Positions 1 to 7,353 of a DNA stretch of 64,000 nucleotides are shown piece after piece. The translations under genes were made by a program, and so were the position numbers. The notes under the pieces are model-generated. The model did not search any database. It was not told the origin of the DNA and saw only the letters and a program-made list of their open reading frames with translations. How positions within the stretch are numbered: the stretch's first letter is position 1; each line of letters begins with the position of its first letter. The stretch comes from Dehalococcoidia bacterium UBA2158 (GTDB lineage Bacteria > Chloroflexota > Dehalococcoidia > Lucifugimonadales > UBA3495). The DNA lies in the NCBI GenBank assembly GCA_002328185.1, contig DCWQ01000029.1, positions 65,489-129,488 of the forward strand, written 5' to 3'.

Positions 1-123
1 CCCAGATGAGCTACAGCCCCACACTAGCGGTCAGCAACCAGCGTTCAGCTATCAGCCTTAGTGGACTGCCGCATTACAGCATAGCAAAACAGCTATGTCG
101 GTACAACGACTTTTCACAGCGAA

Positions 124-1041
124 CTAGCCCTTGCGGGAATATTTTACCACGCGACGGCCTTTGCCCCAGTCGCCAGGGGTTACGACGTAGACATCTTTGT
201 GCGAGTCCACCCAGATGCCGTGGCAGGAGCGGTACTTCAACTCGCCCCACTGGGCCAAACGCTCACCCTCGCTGGTCAAAACGCTGACCATCCCGCCGTT
301 GTGCTCCGGGATGTAGACGATGCCTTCATCGTCGATGTACATCAGGGCCGGGCCGATGAGTTTGGTGGGCCATGATTTCACGAATGTGCCGTCCTGAGTG
401 AACACCTGGATGCGGTCGTTCTCCCGGTCGGAGACTAGAACCTGACCCTGTTTGTCAATCCAGACGCCGTGGGGCAGGTTGAATTGGCCGTCGCCGGAGC
501 CGGGGTCTCCCCAGGACATGATGTGTTTGCCGTCGGAGGTGAACTTGTGCACCCGGGCGTTGGCGTAACCGTCGGCGATGAATATCTCGCCGGCGTCGTT
601 GATGGCGATGCCGGCGGGCATGTTGAAGGGCGGGCCGCTGTGGGTCACGCTGGACCAAGTGGTGGAGCTATAGTCGTCGGGCGCGACGCCGGTGTCCGAC
701 CGGAACCCTTCCTCGCCGATGGTCAACAGCAGTTTGCCTTCAGTCGTGAACTTGAACACCTGATGTTTGTTCCGGTCCACCAGCCAAACGTTGTCTTCCG
801 TGTCCAGGTAGATGGCGTGGGCGAAGGTAATCAGACCGGCGCCCCAGGAGGAGACGAAATTACCCTCCCGGTCGAAGATGCAGACCGGATGCTCCGGATC
901 ACGGTTGAAGCAGTAGACCCGGTCCTTGGAGTCGCCATAGACGGCGGCCGCGGGCATCTCCCAGCCCTCAGGCAACTTAGCCCAGTCTTCGTCCACCTCG
1001 TAGGTGTATTTGCCCGTGCCTACGGTTGTTGTTGCAGCCAT
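124..1041 (-). CDS. NHL-repeat beta-propeller protein
   Basis: A 305-residue protein made of repeated NHL-type blades, visible as recurring patterns of a glycine-rich turn, a hydrophobic VxVxD strand and an F/YxxxG segment, such as VWLVDRNKHQVFKF and IFIADGYANARVHKF. The family includes peptidyl-alpha-hydroxyglycine lyase-like proteins and other propeller hydrolases or binding proteins. No signal peptide or membrane segment is visible, so a cytoplasmic location is inferred. The start is supported by AGGAGAAAGAATA just upstream of the ATG. It lies 21 bp downstream of another propeller gene on the same strand, suggesting one transcript. The substrate cannot be told from sequence. Confidence 0.85.
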   Translation of the reverse strand: MAATTTVGTGKYTYEVDEDWAKLPEGWEMPAAAVYGDSKDRVYCFNRDPEHPVCIFDREGNFVSSWGAGLITFAHAIYLDTEDNVWLVDRNKHQVFKFTTEGKLLLTIGEEGFRSDTGVAPDDYSSTTWSSVTHSGPPFNMPAGIAINDAGEIFIADGYANARVHKFTSDGKHIMSWGDPGSGDGQFNLPHGVWIDKQGQVLVSDRENDRIQVFTQDGTFVKSWPTKLIGPALMYIDDEGIVYIPEHNGGMVSVLTSEGERLAQWGELKYRSCHGIWVDSHKDVYVVTPGDWGKGRRVVKYSRKG

Positions 1042-1062
1042 TATTCTTTCTCCTAAGTGATT

Positions 1063-1962
1063 TCAGTATGGGCGGATGCCCGGAGTCTTAACCCGGAAGC
1101 TGTAGAGAGACACTCCGGGGGTGGTGAATATCGTCCGGAAGTCGGGGCCGCCGAAGGCGATGTTCCGGGGCACTTCGGGGCCTCTGATGATTCCCAGGTG
1201 AGTGCCATCGGGCTCGAATACCCAGATGCCGCCGGAGCCGGTGCAGAAGATGCGGCCCAAGGTGTCTAGTTTCATGCCGTCGGGCACACCTGGCTCGGCG
1301 GAGGCCATGCTGGCGAAGACCCGGTTGTTGCTCAGGGTGCCGTCGGCGGCCACGTCGAAGCTCCTGATCTTGCGGTGCTCGCAGACCAGGCCCTTCTCTT
1401 GTTCTTCAAAACAGATCTGGCTCTCTCGGCTGATGGCCACATAGAGGACCGACTCGTCGGGGGAGAAGGCCAGGCCGTTGGGGTATTCACAGCCGTCAGT
1501 GGCGACGGATATCTGGCCGTCGGGCGCGATGCGGAAGACTCCAGCGAAGTCGTACTCACGTTCAGCTTCCGGCAGGCGCAGGTTAGGGTCGGTAAAATAG
1601 ATGCTCCCGTCGGTGCGGCAGATAACGTCATTGGGCTTGTGGAACCGTTTGCCGTCCCAACGCTCGGCGATGGCCGTCACAGTGCCGTCGGCATCCATAC
1701 GGGTAACGCGGCGGTGGTCTGCGCCCTCGCACATCAGGAGACGTCCCTGGCGGTCGAAGGTGCATCCGTTGCCCTCTCCGGTGCCCTCGCGGACTACGCT
1801 CACGCCAGAGGTCTGGTCCCAGCGCTGCAGCCGGTTCCCCACCAGGTCAACAAAGGTCAGATACCCATCTGGGTGCCACAGGGGGCCTTCGGTGTTGCCC
1901 AGGTCGGTGGCTAAAAGCGTGTGTCCGGGCGATTCTAGGATATCGGCGAGGTTGTCTGGCAT
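1063..1962 (-). CDS. SMP-30/gluconolactonase family protein
   Basis: About 299 residues with the SMP-30/LRE hallmarks: an early metal-ligand glutamate in LGNTEGPLWHPDG, the KPNDV motif holding the conserved Asn, a YPNGLAFSPDE segment with the second Asn, and a PDGMKLDTLGRIF segment with the catalytic-type Asp. Family members are calcium- or zinc-dependent lactonases. The reading frame stays open to 2037, but the ATG at 1962 is preferred because GGAG lies about 7 nt upstream and an extended -10 promoter sits at 2009-2017, downstream of the longer candidate start. Together with the adjacent propeller gene it may hydrolyse a sugar-acid or other lactone. The real substrate is unknown. Confidence 0.9.
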   Translation of the reverse strand: MPDNLADILESPGHTLLATDLGNTEGPLWHPDGYLTFVDLVGNRLQRWDQTSGVSVVREGTGEGNGCTFDRQGRLLMCEGADHRRVTRMDADGTVTAIAERWDGKRFHKPNDVICRTDGSIYFTDPNLRLPEAEREYDFAGVFRIAPDGQISVATDGCEYPNGLAFSPDESVLYVAISRESQICFEEQEKGLVCEHRKIRSFDVAADGTLSNNRVFASMASAEPGVPDGMKLDTLGRIFCTGSGGIWVFEPDGTHLGIIRGPEVPRNIAFGGPDFRTIFTTPGVSLYSFRVKTPGIRPY

Positions 1963-2008
1963 GGCGGTCTCCAGGGAGTTCAAACGGGGGTCGAGTTCGA
2001 CAGGCGGG

Positions 2009-2017
2009 ATTATAACA
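2009..2017 (-). promoter_or_regulatory. Extended -10 promoter of the SMP-30 gene
   Basis: On the minus strand the sequence reads TGTTATAAT, a perfect TGn-TATAAT extended -10 element. No convincing -35 box is visible, which such elements do not strictly need. Transcription would begin near 2002, about 40 nt before the ATG at 1962, and this rules out the longer in-frame start at 2037. Confidence 0.6.
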
Positions 2018-2125
2018 GCATGTTGAGCCTGGCGCACTCACGCTTGGACATCGATTGACCGTTCCCACAGCCTTGTTTAGAATGCCAGTCACCTAGCATA
2101 AAACCTGGGATTACTGGAGTACGAC

Positions 2126-2314
2126 ATGGTCAATATGAAGCCGAACGATTCTGTGGAAGCCATCGCCGTGGAGCTTCGCGCTCAGGCGGTCCGGCTTTGG
2201 GGAGAACATCGGGCCAGCGAGCTGGAAACATCCATCAAGCAGACCGCACAGCAACTCTGGGACGTGGGGCAAGAGACGCTTCACCGCGACTTGGAACCCG
2301 GCTTTTATCAATAA
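2126..2314 (+). CDS. Small protein upstream of amidase
   Basis: A 62-residue acidic protein with predicted helices (AIAVELRAQAVRLW; SELETSIKQTAQQLWDV) and a conserved-looking tail ending EPGFYQ. A good ribosome site, GGAGTACGAC, precedes the ATG, and the stop lies 42 bp before the amidase start on the same strand. Short helical partner proteins are known beside some amidase-signature enzymes (for example the GatC and AtzG types), but this one is not clearly either. A role as an accessory or regulator of the following amidase is inferred only from position. I do not recognise the family with certainty. Confidence 0.6.
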   Translation: MVNMKPNDSVEAIAVELRAQAVRLWGEHRASELETSIKQTAQQLWDVGQETLHRDLEPGFYQ

Positions 2315-2356
2315 ACGCCGCCCAGGAATACGACAATATCTTCGTGAGGTCAGACT

Positions 2357-3715
2357 ATGCCCCAGCCCTATGAGCTAACCGTGTCTCAGGCAGTCCAGGA
2401 GATTAAAGACAAGAAGCTGTCTCCGGTGGACCTAGCCAGGTCGCTTCTTGAGCGCATCGACGCCACCGACAAAGACCTCAAAGCCTGGGTGACCATCGAC
2501 CGGGAGGAGGTATTAACCGCCGCCAAGCAGCGCGAGGAAGAAGCCCAGCAGGGAAAGACTCGGGGTTTGCTCCACGGCGTGCCGGTGGGACTAAAAGACA
2601 TTTTCTACACCGCCGGGATGAAGACTGCAGCCGGGTCCAAGGTCTACGCCCATTTCGTGCCCGAGTTTGACGCGACCTCCGTGGCCAAGATCAAAGAGGC
2701 CGGCGGCATCATCCTGGGGAAAGCCGTCACGACTGAATTCGCCACGTCGGACCCTTCGCCGACCTTCAACCCTTGGAATTTTGAACACACTCCCGGAGGT
2801 TCCAGCAGTGGATCGTCCGTAGCTGTGGCTACTAAGACCGTGGGCGCGGCTCTGGGCTCCCAGACCGGCGGCTCCACCTGCCGCCCGGCCGCCTACAACG
2901 GCATCGTGGGTCTGAAGGCCACCTACGGCCGCATCAGCCGCTACGGGGTGGTGCCGGTGAGCTGGTCGCTGGACCACGTGGGCATCTTGGTGCGCACCGT
3001 GGAGGATGCCGCCCTGATGCTTCAGGTTATGTCGGGTGAAGATGCCAACGACCCCGGTTCCGCCAGCGTCCCGGTGCCCGGTTTCTTGAAGCAGATGGCC
3101 GAATTCAACAAGCCGCCACGCATTGGCATCGTCAGCCAGTATTACTTGGAGAAGTCCACCCCCGAGGTCTGGGCCAACACCCAAGCAGCGATCAAGCAGT
3201 TGACCGCCGCCGGGGCCGAGGTTGTGGAGCTGAATCTGCCAGACAGTTTCAAGTCGGCCCACAGCGCGCAACGGATAGTGATGAATGTCGAGTGCGCGGC
3301 CTTCCACGAGCAGTTCCACGCCACCCAAGCCGAGGACTATGGCCCCAGGGTGCGGTCCGGAATGGAGATGGGCATGTTGGTCCCGGCCACCAAATACCTG
3401 CAAGCCCAGCGGCTGCGCCGTCAGTTTCGCCAGGACATGGTCACGTTGGTGGGGCAGACAGACGTGGTCTTGACCCCGGCCACACCGGCTCCCGCTCCCA
3501 AGGACCGGAACACCACCGGAGACGCCTCTTTCCAGGTGCCATGGACCACCAGCGGCCTGCCCACGATCACACTGCCTTCTGGCCTCAGTGAGGACGGGAT
3601 GCCCCTGGCGGTGCAGTTGGGCGCTCTGCCATTTGAGGAAGGCAAACTGCTGGGCATTGCCAAGTGGTGCGAATCGACCCTCGGCCTGAAACTCTCCCCG
3701 CCCAATTACGGCTAG
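2357..3715 (+). CDS. Amidase signature family hydrolase
   Basis: A 452-residue amidase-signature enzyme. The Ser-cisSer-Lys triad can be placed: Lys80 in VGLKDIF, the cis-serine at about Ser149 in the GGSSSGSS loop, and the nucleophile at about Ser173 in SQTGGSTCRPA. The family hydrolyses C-N amide bonds of many substrates. The absence of gatB and gatC nearby argues against a tRNA amidotransferase subunit. The start is backed by GAGGTCAGACT before the ATG. It follows a 62-residue ORF that may be co-transcribed. It is closely similar to the amidase at 5369-6724, with the same spacing of catalytic residues. The substrate is unknown and the protein is probably cytoplasmic. Confidence 0.93.
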   Translation: MPQPYELTVSQAVQEIKDKKLSPVDLARSLLERIDATDKDLKAWVTIDREEVLTAAKQREEEAQQGKTRGLLHGVPVGLKDIFYTAGMKTAAGSKVYAHFVPEFDATSVAKIKEAGGIILGKAVTTEFATSDPSPTFNPWNFEHTPGGSSSGSSVAVATKTVGAALGSQTGGSTCRPAAYNGIVGLKATYGRISRYGVVPVSWSLDHVGILVRTVEDAALMLQVMSGEDANDPGSASVPVPGFLKQMAEFNKPPRIGIVSQYYLEKSTPEVWANTQAAIKQLTAAGAEVVELNLPDSFKSAHSAQRIVMNVECAAFHEQFHATQAEDYGPRVRSGMEMGMLVPATKYLQAQRLRRQFRQDMVTLVGQTDVVLTPATPAPAPKDRNTTGDASFQVPWTTSGLPTITLPSGLSEDGMPLAVQLGALPFEEGKLLGIAKWCESTLGLKLSPPNYG

Positions 3716-3863
3716 AAACGGAGTTTTCGGCAAACCTTTCATCAAACCTTAGGCGCCTCGCGGCATCCAAGTTTTGCTGAAGCCGTTTCTCGTTAGGTAG
3801 TCTGGTCCGAATATCGTTTCGTCTAGGGCCAGGAAAAATTCGGGCGTTCGGACCAGAGTTTAG

Positions 3864-4152
3864 TTGAAGAAAGACTACGACTTATTGTTCGTTGGCGAAA
3901 GGTGCGCGGGGCTGCGATTGCACCTGGAGCGGCTGTGTTCCCAGCAAGATCCTATTGAAGGCCGCCAAGTCCGCACAGGCCGTCAAGGATGGCGCTCGTT
4001 TCGGCGTAAGTTCACCTGAGCCGGCCATCGACCCCAAGACAGTGATGGACTGGGTCGACTCGGTGGTCAGGGAAATCTTCGAGAGCGAGTCGCCGGAGAC
4101 CCTGGAAGAAGGGAGGATAGACGTTATCTAAGGTGCGGCTCAATTCATTAAC
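3864..4152 (+). pseudogene. Relic of a mercuric-reductase-like flavoprotein
   Basis: Two pieces of a class I pyridine-nucleotide disulfide oxidoreductase survive in different frames. From 3864 one frame gives KKDYDLLFVGE, the N-terminal FAD-binding strand. From about 3907 another gives CDCTWSGCVPSK, the redox-active CxxxxC helix. The roughly 30 residues that normally separate them are gone. The second frame continues to IDVI, meets TAA at 4129-4131, and then reads GAAQF, exactly what follows in intact relatives, so the stop is a nonsense change in one codon. Beyond that, homology fades. Nothing here can make an active enzyme. Confidence 0.75.
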
Positions 4153-4216
4153 TCATTTCTGCGCCACGTTGCCTCGGGTTCACCTCAACTTTTACTGGTA
4201 AGTAACGCGTCGTTTT

Positions 4217-4260
4217 CTAGCGGCAAAGAGATTCCTCAGCGCTACACCTCTCGGAATGAC
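4217..4260 (+). repeat. Dispersed repeat, right end only
   Basis: A solo copy of the right end of the dispersed inverted-repeat family seen elsewhere in this window. It runs from a GGCAAAGAGATTCCTC-like core to TCGGAATGACAG. The matching left end (GTCATTCC...) is absent on its outer side, so this is a truncated copy. It sits between the flavoprotein relic and the cyclase gene. The rest of 4153-4387 shows no gene. Confidence 0.55.
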
Positions 4261-4387
4261 AGCTTGCGAGACAGCATCTTTGAGTCGCAAAACAAAATGG
4301 CGGCACATCTCAAGAACATGCCGCCAAAAATCCCATAGAGAGCAACCACCCCACCGCCACCGGCAGGTAATAACCGCAGGTATACGG

Positions 4388-5341
4388 CTAGAAAATGGCT
4401 ATGGGGTTTACTGGGGAGCCTGTTGTGTTGTGGAGGCGTAGGGGGCCGATGGAGATCATGAACTCCCAGCGGTTGCGCTCCTTGCAGGCTGCGGCCACGC
4501 CTTCCAAGTCGGCGTTGTCGAGAATCCAGATACCCATGGCGGTGATGCTTACTTGATGGATGGGACTCTGCACCTTATCGTATTGTGGCGGGTTCACGTC
4601 ATTACCCGTATCCGAGCCCATCATGGCGATACCCCGTTCGTAAAACAAAGGCAACACCGACGCCTGGCAGGCCGTTGAGCCCAGCGACCGGTCGGCGGGC
4701 CCCTCCACGTTACGGCGGTGCAACTGGCCGGTTCGGATCAGCAGGACGTCGCCCTCTTCCACTTTGAAGCCGCAGCGTTCCTCGGCGGCCAAGATATCGT
4801 CAATCATCACGCCCTCTCCGCGCTCCACCCAATCGATGCCCCGGATCATGGGCACATCAACCAGCACCGCCCGGGTGACGATTCCCTCGTGGGCTTCCTC
4901 AACCGAGCCAAACGTCGCACCGAGGCTGGTCGACACTAGGTGGGCTGGTTTGCCGTTGTAGGTCTTGCCGTCCCAGAAGAAATGGGACAATGCGTCGACG
5001 TGGGTGACCGTGACGCCGTGGAAGATCATGCCGAAGTAGTCGGTGGCGGCCGGGAAATTCCGGGAGCTCACCTTGTCCCCGCTGGCCCAGCCCTCTCCGC
5101 TCTCCACCATGAAGTGCACCGGCACGTTGGTGGGGGCGTCGACACTCGGCTCGAAGGTGACCGTGCGTGACATCGAGATACGGACGCCTTCCTGCACCGT
5201 AGATATGGCCTGTTTCACCTTGGCTGGGGTGATGTAATTGGGGGCGCCCAATTCGTCGTCGTCGCCCCACTTCCCCCAATTGGAGAACTTATCGAAATAA
5301 GTCAGAACCTCGTCTTCACTGGGAATATTCGCCTGCGGCAT
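4388..5341 (-). CDS. Cyclase family protein (kynurenine formamidase-like fold)
   Basis: A 317-residue member of the cyclase/KynB-like metal-dependent hydrolase family. The signature HGVTVTHVDALSHFFWDG carries the HxxxxxHxDxxxH metal ligands. Further conserved stretches are GDVLLIRTGQ and the C-terminal HNTTGSPVNPIA. Known relatives hydrolyse N-formylkynurenine or similar ring or amide substrates. Without kynurenine-pathway neighbours the substrate stays open. AGGAGTAAACAC precedes the ATG. The amidase on the same strand ends only 27 bp upstream, so the two hydrolases are probably co-transcribed and may act in one degradation route. Confidence 0.88.
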   Translation of the reverse strand: MPQANIPSEDEVLTYFDKFSNWGKWGDDDELGAPNYITPAKVKQAISTVQEGVRISMSRTVTFEPSVDAPTNVPVHFMVESGEGWASGDKVSSRNFPAATDYFGMIFHGVTVTHVDALSHFFWDGKTYNGKPAHLVSTSLGATFGSVEEAHEGIVTRAVLVDVPMIRGIDWVERGEGVMIDDILAAEERCGFKVEEGDVLLIRTGQLHRRNVEGPADRSLGSTACQASVLPLFYERGIAMMGSDTGNDVNPPQYDKVQSPIHQVSITAMGIWILDNADLEGVAAACKERNRWEFMISIGPLRLHNTTGSPVNPIAIF

Positions 5342-5368
5342 GTGTTTACTCCTATCTGCTGATTGCTT

Positions 5369-6724
5369 TTAACTGGAGGTTGGCGGGACCAACTGAACGT
5401 CGATTATCTTCTCGCACCACCTAGCCACGGCCAACAACCGGGCCTCCTCGAAGGGAGATGCGATGAGTTGGATACCCATTGGTAGACCAGATTCAGCCAA
5501 GCCAGTGGGCAGGGTTATGGTCGGCAGTCCGCATGAGGTCCAAGGACCCTGGAAACGAGTGTCGCCGGTATTGGTCAAGTCAGCCAGGGGCGCGGTTGGG
5601 GTCGATGGCGTGAGCAGGACGTCCGCCTGCTCAGCCAGTAGTTTCATGTCGGCGGTGAACCGGAGCCTTCTTTCCAGTGCCCTCGTGTAAGTCACGGCGT
5701 CGGTCTCGAGACCTTGACGCAGCATCTCCCGCAGCTTGGGGCGGTAGTCTTGCGCCTGTTTCTCGTACATCGGCTTGTGGAAGGCGGCGGCCTCCACGCC
5801 CATGATGAGCAACTGGTCCTGGAAGGCAGTGTTGAAGCTATCTGGCAACGTCACTTCCATCACGGAAGCGCCGGCCGACGTCAACTGCTCCAGCACGGCC
5901 GTAGTCAGCTTCTGGGTTTCTACATCGGACTCCTCCATGAAGAACGAGGCGATGAGCCCAATCTTTGGCGGCTTAGCCGATTCCAACCCCGACAGGTAGT
6001 CGCCGGCCGGTAATCGTGAAGCTACTGGGTCTAGCTCGTCGGGCCCGGCCAAGACTTGGAGCAGCAAGGCCATGTCTTCCACGGAGCGGCCCATCCAGCC
6101 CACGGTGTCCAATGACCAACTCACCGGCACCACTCCCCGGCGGCTGACCCGTCCGTAGGTGGGCTTGAGGCCGGTGATGCCGTTATATGACGCAGGGCGG
6201 AGCACGGAGCCCACGGTCTGCGACCCCATGGCTATCGGGCACATCCGGGCGGCGACGGACACCGCCGAGCCGCTGCTGGAACCGCCGGGCGTGTGGGCCG
6301 AGTTCCAAGGGTTCTTGGTGTGAGACGGGTCGAGGCAGGCAAACTCGGTGGTGACCGTCTTGCCCAGCATGATTGCCCCGGCCTTTTGTAGCAGGTCGAT
6401 GGTTACCGCTGTCTCGTCGGGCACGTAATCGGCATAGACTATGGAGCCGGCGGTGGTAGGGGTGCCCGCTATGTTATAGATGTCCTTGATGCCGATGGGC
6501 ACGCCGTGCAGCGGGCCGGTAGCAGCGCCGCTCTCCAGTTCAACCTGACGTTGTTCGGCGTCAGCTAAGACCGCCTCGCGGTTGACCCGGACCCAGGCGT
6601 CTAACTGGGGTTCTAGGGAGTCCATACGCTCCAGAAGCGATTGGGCAACTTCTACCGGGGTAATTTTCTTCTTGCGGATCTGGCGGGCCAGTTGCGCCGC
6701 CGATAGCTCATGGGTCTGTGGCAT
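5369..6724 (-). CDS. Amidase signature family hydrolase
   Basis: A 451-residue amidase and close paralogue of the one at 2357-3715. Lys80 (VPIGIKDIY), cis-Ser149 (GGSSSGSAVS) and Ser173 (SQTVGSVLRPA) align residue for residue. One oddity is a Val where the consensus TGGS has its first Gly, which could affect the oxyanion region. The frame is open to 6769, but ATG at 6724 with AAAGGAGCAGCC in front is the clear start. The cyclase-family gene lies 27 bp downstream. The substrate is not deducible, and tRNA amidotransferase function is unlikely without gatB and gatC. Confidence 0.92.
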   Translation of the reverse strand: MPQTHELSAAQLARQIRKKKITPVEVAQSLLERMDSLEPQLDAWVRVNREAVLADAEQRQVELESGAATGPLHGVPIGIKDIYNIAGTPTTAGSIVYADYVPDETAVTIDLLQKAGAIMLGKTVTTEFACLDPSHTKNPWNSAHTPGGSSSGSAVSVAARMCPIAMGSQTVGSVLRPASYNGITGLKPTYGRVSRRGVVPVSWSLDTVGWMGRSVEDMALLLQVLAGPDELDPVASRLPAGDYLSGLESAKPPKIGLIASFFMEESDVETQKLTTAVLEQLTSAGASVMEVTLPDSFNTAFQDQLLIMGVEAAAFHKPMYEKQAQDYRPKLREMLRQGLETDAVTYTRALERRLRFTADMKLLAEQADVLLTPSTPTAPLADLTNTGDTRFQGPWTSCGLPTITLPTGLAESGLPMGIQLIASPFEEARLLAVARWCEKIIDVQLVPPTSS

Positions 6725-6800
6725 GGCTGCTCCTTTGAGCCGGATTGGTCGCTTGGAAAGCTTCTCCAAAGAATCTTTGAACCGAAAGTCAATTTACATT

Positions 6801-6922
6801 GTCATTCCGAGAGAAGCGAGAGGCCCAGCGCTATCGACCGTTGGCGCCGATTTATACAGTCAAGCTCTCGGATGGTCTTCCAAAGCAATGAGATTCTTCG
6901 TCGTTGCTCTCCTTGAAATGAC
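6801..6922. repeat. Dispersed inverted-repeat element, complete copy
   Basis: About 122 bp bounded by a left end GTCATTCCGAGAGAAGCGAG and a right end whose outer part reads CTCCTTGAAATGAC, its imperfect inverse complement, with an inner GAGATTCTTCGTCG arm. The interior holds no ORF. The shape (short, terminal inverted repeats, non-coding) is that of a MITE-like non-autonomous element. Related copies or part copies lie at 4217-4260, 6950-7330, 11704-11832 and 17746-17870. Confidence 0.6.
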
Positions 6923-6949
6923 ATTTATGCGTTGTAGTGCTAGTTCGCT

Positions 6950-7330
6950 GTCACCCCGAGAGAAACGAAGGGTCTCTTTATTGTGGATCTACCTCGTACC
7001 ATCCTTCGGACAGGTCTTTCCATCCAGGATTGGCCGCTTCAATCAAGTCTGTCGTTGTGGAGCGTCTCCATTTCTTGATCTTTTTCTCTCGAGAGATGGC
7101 CCTTTCATATTGGACGGTTTGTCGAAATAAACCAGCCGGGTTATTTTGTAACGCTTTGTGAATCCTTCAATCGATTCAGATTTGTGTTCATGGACCGGTT
7201 GTTCGAGGTCGTTTGTTACCCCAACGTACAGAATCCGTGATCAGTTAGTCATGATGTAGACATAGCACTGGCGATTCATGCTGGGGTGTTAAGCAAAGAG
7301 ATTAATCGTCGTTTCACTCCTCGAAATGAC
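6950..7330. mobile_element. Repeat-bounded element carrying a GIY-YIG relic
   Basis: The left boundary is GTCACCCCGAGAGAAACGAA (6950-6969) and the right boundary ends CTCCTCGAAATGAC (7317-7330), the two end types of the dispersed repeat family. Unlike the other copies, the interior is about 300 bp of decayed coding sequence for a GIY-YIG nuclease on the minus strand. The arrangement suggests a longer parental form of the repeat in which the nuclease gene sat between the ends. Chance insertion of one repeat on either side of an unrelated gene is the alternative. Confidence 0.45.
6978..7279 (-). pseudogene. GIY-YIG endonuclease, broken
   Basis: Read from ATG at 7279, the frame gives NRQCYVYIMTN, a TGA stop, then SRILYVGVTNDL: the GIY-YIG core in its usual YVYI...LYVG form. 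It continues through VHEHKSESIEGFTKRYK, LVYFDKPSN and then shifts frame within the segment corresponding to EREKQIKKWRR. The shifted frame resumes as KKIKKWRRS and ends with IEAANPGWKDLSEGWYEVDPQ and a stop at 6978-6980. Thus one nonsense codon and one single-base frameshift break an otherwise full-length gene of about 100 codons. Small stand-alone GIY-YIG proteins of this type are common in bacteria, and their function is poorly known. The relic sits inside the repeat-bounded element at 6950-7330. Confidence 0.8.
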
Positions 7331-7353
7331 AGTTCGGGTGGAGTATTGCTTCC

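Noticed and set aside
1..123. Possible gene at the left edge
   Set aside because: The only frame there runs into the antisense of the NHL gene, has no motif and no ribosome site.
2591..3745. 384-residue minus-strand frame over the amidase
   Set aside because: It is antisense to a clear amidase, has low-complexity Gly/Arg/His composition and no ribosome site. Long shadow frames are expected in high-GC DNA.
7195..7215. T-arm-like GGTTCGAGG suggestive of a tRNA
   Set aside because: No cloverleaf or acceptor stem can be built around it, and it lies in the GIY-YIG relic. No tRNA was found in the window.
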